A model generated the notes under the pieces. That model saw nothing but the letters and a program-made list of their open reading frames with translations, searched no databases and was not told the DNA's origin. DNA of 7,060 bases from Acidobacteriota bacterium. Lineage in GTDB: Bacteria; Acidobacteriota; Terriglobia; Terriglobales; Acidobacteriaceae. The stretch covers positions 1 through 7,060 of the forward strand of contig JAJZDO010000073.1 in assembly GCA_021805955.1 (NCBI GenBank). Reading direction: 5' to 3'. The number at the start of each line of letters is the position of its first letter. Positions within the stretch are counted from its first letter, which is position 1. The translations under genes were made by a program, and so were the position numbers. Shown piece by piece: positions 5,574 to 7,060 of this stretch.

Positions 5574-7060
5574 TCAAACCGCGTCTCTCGCTCTCAGCCC
5601 CTGGCGGACCAGTCGGGGGACCGACAGCAGCGTGATGGCATATAGAAAGATGGACGCGGCGGTGAATCCAAGGTGTCCGTGGCGCATGTCTTCGAACACC
5701 AGTTTCGATGCCACGAATATCAATGCGCCATAGGCAAGCCACCGCAATTCCCTTCTCTGCCAGCGCGAGCCGCTGTAAGCCAGGACCAGCGCAATTGCGC
5801 AAATAGTTAGCGTACGGATGACGGCGACATGAGCTGCCCCGGGAGTGCTGCCGACCAGCGCGAGCCGAACCAGCGCCCACACCAGCAGTGCCGCTGTGGC
5901 GCTGACCGCGAGGGCCGCCGAAAGAACATAGAGAAGCCAATGCTTCCACTGCTCCGCCGGGAAGCGCCGTTCCAACGCATAGCAAAGAACCGCAGAGGCG
6001 GAAACACACCAGACAAGCCACCCGGGTGAGAGAGGGAAAGCTCCCACAATTGCGTGAAACACATACACCAGCAGTCCGGAGGAGAACACAGCCGCGCCGA
6101 GAAACACCAATCCATGAAATTCAAGTGTCAGACGTGCTGACTGTGCTCCCACAAGCGTGGCAGCAATCGCAGCGCCGATCAGGGACAGCGCCAGCCACAC
6201 AGGCGGCAGGCATAAGTAGCTGCCTGCCAATAAGAGGCCGGCGCTTCCCGCGGCATAGACGTGGTAGTTACGCTGCTCAGGAGCGGTGTCGAAGTGAACA
6301 ATGACAATCGCATAGCCTGCAGCCGACGAAATGAGACAGAGCGCCCCCAGCACAACCGCGCCAGCGCCGGACCAGAACGACAGCACACTCCAGACGACCA
6401 GTAGGAACGCAACCAATGTCTGCGCTATTTCGAAGAAGGTGATCCTATGTCCTCGCAGCACCGTCTGGACAGTGGCGCTAGCTGCGTAGATCAGCAGCAG
6501 AGTTGGGGCGAGCCCCAGCAGCAGCGCTCCGCTGACTGCCCGGTACTCCATTCGGATGCCTTCTGGCCTGGAGCCGATATAGACCATGGCCCATATGGCA
6601 ATGTCCGCAGAAGCGGCCACCAGGGGCCGGACGGTCAAGCTGCGATTGCCGGCCGCCGGATACTCGCAGGCAACGGCCATCACGAGGATTGCCAAGGTGA
6701 AGGGTGCCAGATCGTGCGTCGCAATCGCCATGATGAGAGCGGCGGTGCTGCCGCCGGCAGATGTTACCCAGACAATGGCGGTGAAATGGCGTTTCCACGC
6801 CAAGGCGAAGGATGCCACGACGAACGTGGCGAGAACACTGGCCGCCATCGCAGCCGGAAAAACCCTGAAGCGCAAGGTAAGCTCCCACAACATGGGAACA
6901 AGAATCAGGACAGACGTGACGGCATAGGCAACGCTTGCAAACCAAGCTTCGGCTTTGACACGCGTCGCCGCGACCAACCACATGGCAGCGTAGACGATGG
7001 CAATGGCGACAACCGCTGTCTGCGGAAAAGCAGTGGATTCTGCCAGCGCACGAAGCAGGT
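5574..7060 (-). CDS. Large multi-pass membrane protein of unknown function (N-terminus outside window)
   Basis: The frame is open from the right edge to a TGA at 5574-5576. The ATG at 6983 is not necessarily the start: the 25 codons upstream of it (to 7058) have no stop and read as another hydrophobic segment (QTAVVAIAIVYAA). The gene is therefore very likely truncated by the window, with at least 494 codons visible. About 15-16 hydrophobic helices follow one another with only short loops, and there is no soluble domain or obvious catalytic motif. Loops include CEYPAAGNRSL near residue 106 (counting from 6983), HFDTAPEQRNYH near 230, and a C-terminal ELRWLAYGALIFVASKLVFEDMR-like stretch near 412-434. 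That last stretch recalls the C-terminal part of DUF2339-like multi-helix proteins, which is only a weak impression. It lies upstream of the radical SAM and GT87 genes on the same strand (110-base gap), so an envelope-related role is possible. Confidence 0.75.
   Translation of the reverse strand, partial: LLRALAESTAFPQTAVVAIAIVYAAMWLVAATRVKAEAWFASVAYAVTSVLILVPMLWELTLRFRVFPAAMAASVLATFVVASFALAWKRHFTAIVWVTSAGGSTAALIMAIATHDLAPFTLAILVMAVACEYPAAGNRSLTVRPLVAASADIAIWAMVYIGSRPEGIRMEYRAVSGALLLGLAPTLLLIYAASATVQTVLRGHRITFFEIAQTLVAFLLVVWSVLSFWSGAGAVVLGALCLISSAAGYAIVIVHFDTAPEQRNYHVYAAGSAGLLLAGSYLCLPPVWLALSLIGAAIAATLVGAQSARLTLEFHGLVFLGAAVFSSGLLVYVFHAIVGAFPLSPGWLVWCVSASAVLCYALERRFPAEQWKHWLLYVLSAALAVSATAALLVWALVRLALVGSTPGAAHVAVIRTLTICAIALVLAYSGSRWQRRELRWLAYGALIFVASKLVFEDMRHGHLGFTAASIFLYAITLLSVPRLVRQGLRARDAV

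Overview
The window looks like a chromosomal segment from a free-living Gram-negative bacterium, most likely an Acidobacteriota member of the Terriglobia type. This is a judgement from moderate GC content (about 60% in the genes counted), the protein style, and the gene mix: a JAMM peptidase next to a MoeB-rhodanese fusion, a GT87-like membrane glycosyltransferase, and a radical SAM/SPASM-like protein. No rRNA or tRNA gene is visible, so the assignment is tentative. I see no insertion sequence, CRISPR array or phage gene.

Left part (1-664): the AT-richer C-terminal end of an unidentified plus-strand gene (1-195) converges on a complete minus-strand gene for a 145-residue protein that I do not recognise (227-664). 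A region of about 200 bases (665-866) then separates this gene from a divergent plus-strand operon. That region holds a clean 6-4-6 inverted repeat and a weak promoter-like pair.

Plus-strand operon (867-2579): a JAMM/M67 metallopeptidase is followed 57 bases later by a ThiF/MoeB-type adenylyltransferase fused to a rhodanese domain. Each has a good ribosome binding site. In known systems such enzymes load sulfur onto a ubiquitin-like carrier (MoaD, ThiS or CysO type), and the JAMM enzyme cleaves the carrier's C-terminal adduct. The pair therefore points to sulfur-carrier activation for cysteine, molybdopterin, thiamine or tRNA thiolation. No carrier gene is in the window.

Minus-strand block (2617-7060, reading right to left): the C-terminal part of a very hydrophobic multi-pass membrane protein that runs off the right edge, then a radical SAM protein with a C-terminal SPASM-like cysteine set, then a GT87-like polytopic glycosyltransferase, then a small PD-(D/E)XK nuclease-like protein of lower GC (about 47-48%). 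The radical SAM and GT87 genes are 45 bases apart and probably co-transcribed. The membrane enzymes suggest envelope glycan or glycolipid work, but no substrate can be read from the sequence. The small nuclease-like gene looks like an addition of different origin.

No clearly novel multi-gene system stands out. The best leads are the radical SAM/GT87/membrane protein cluster and the carrier-less JAMM plus MoeB-rhodanese pair.
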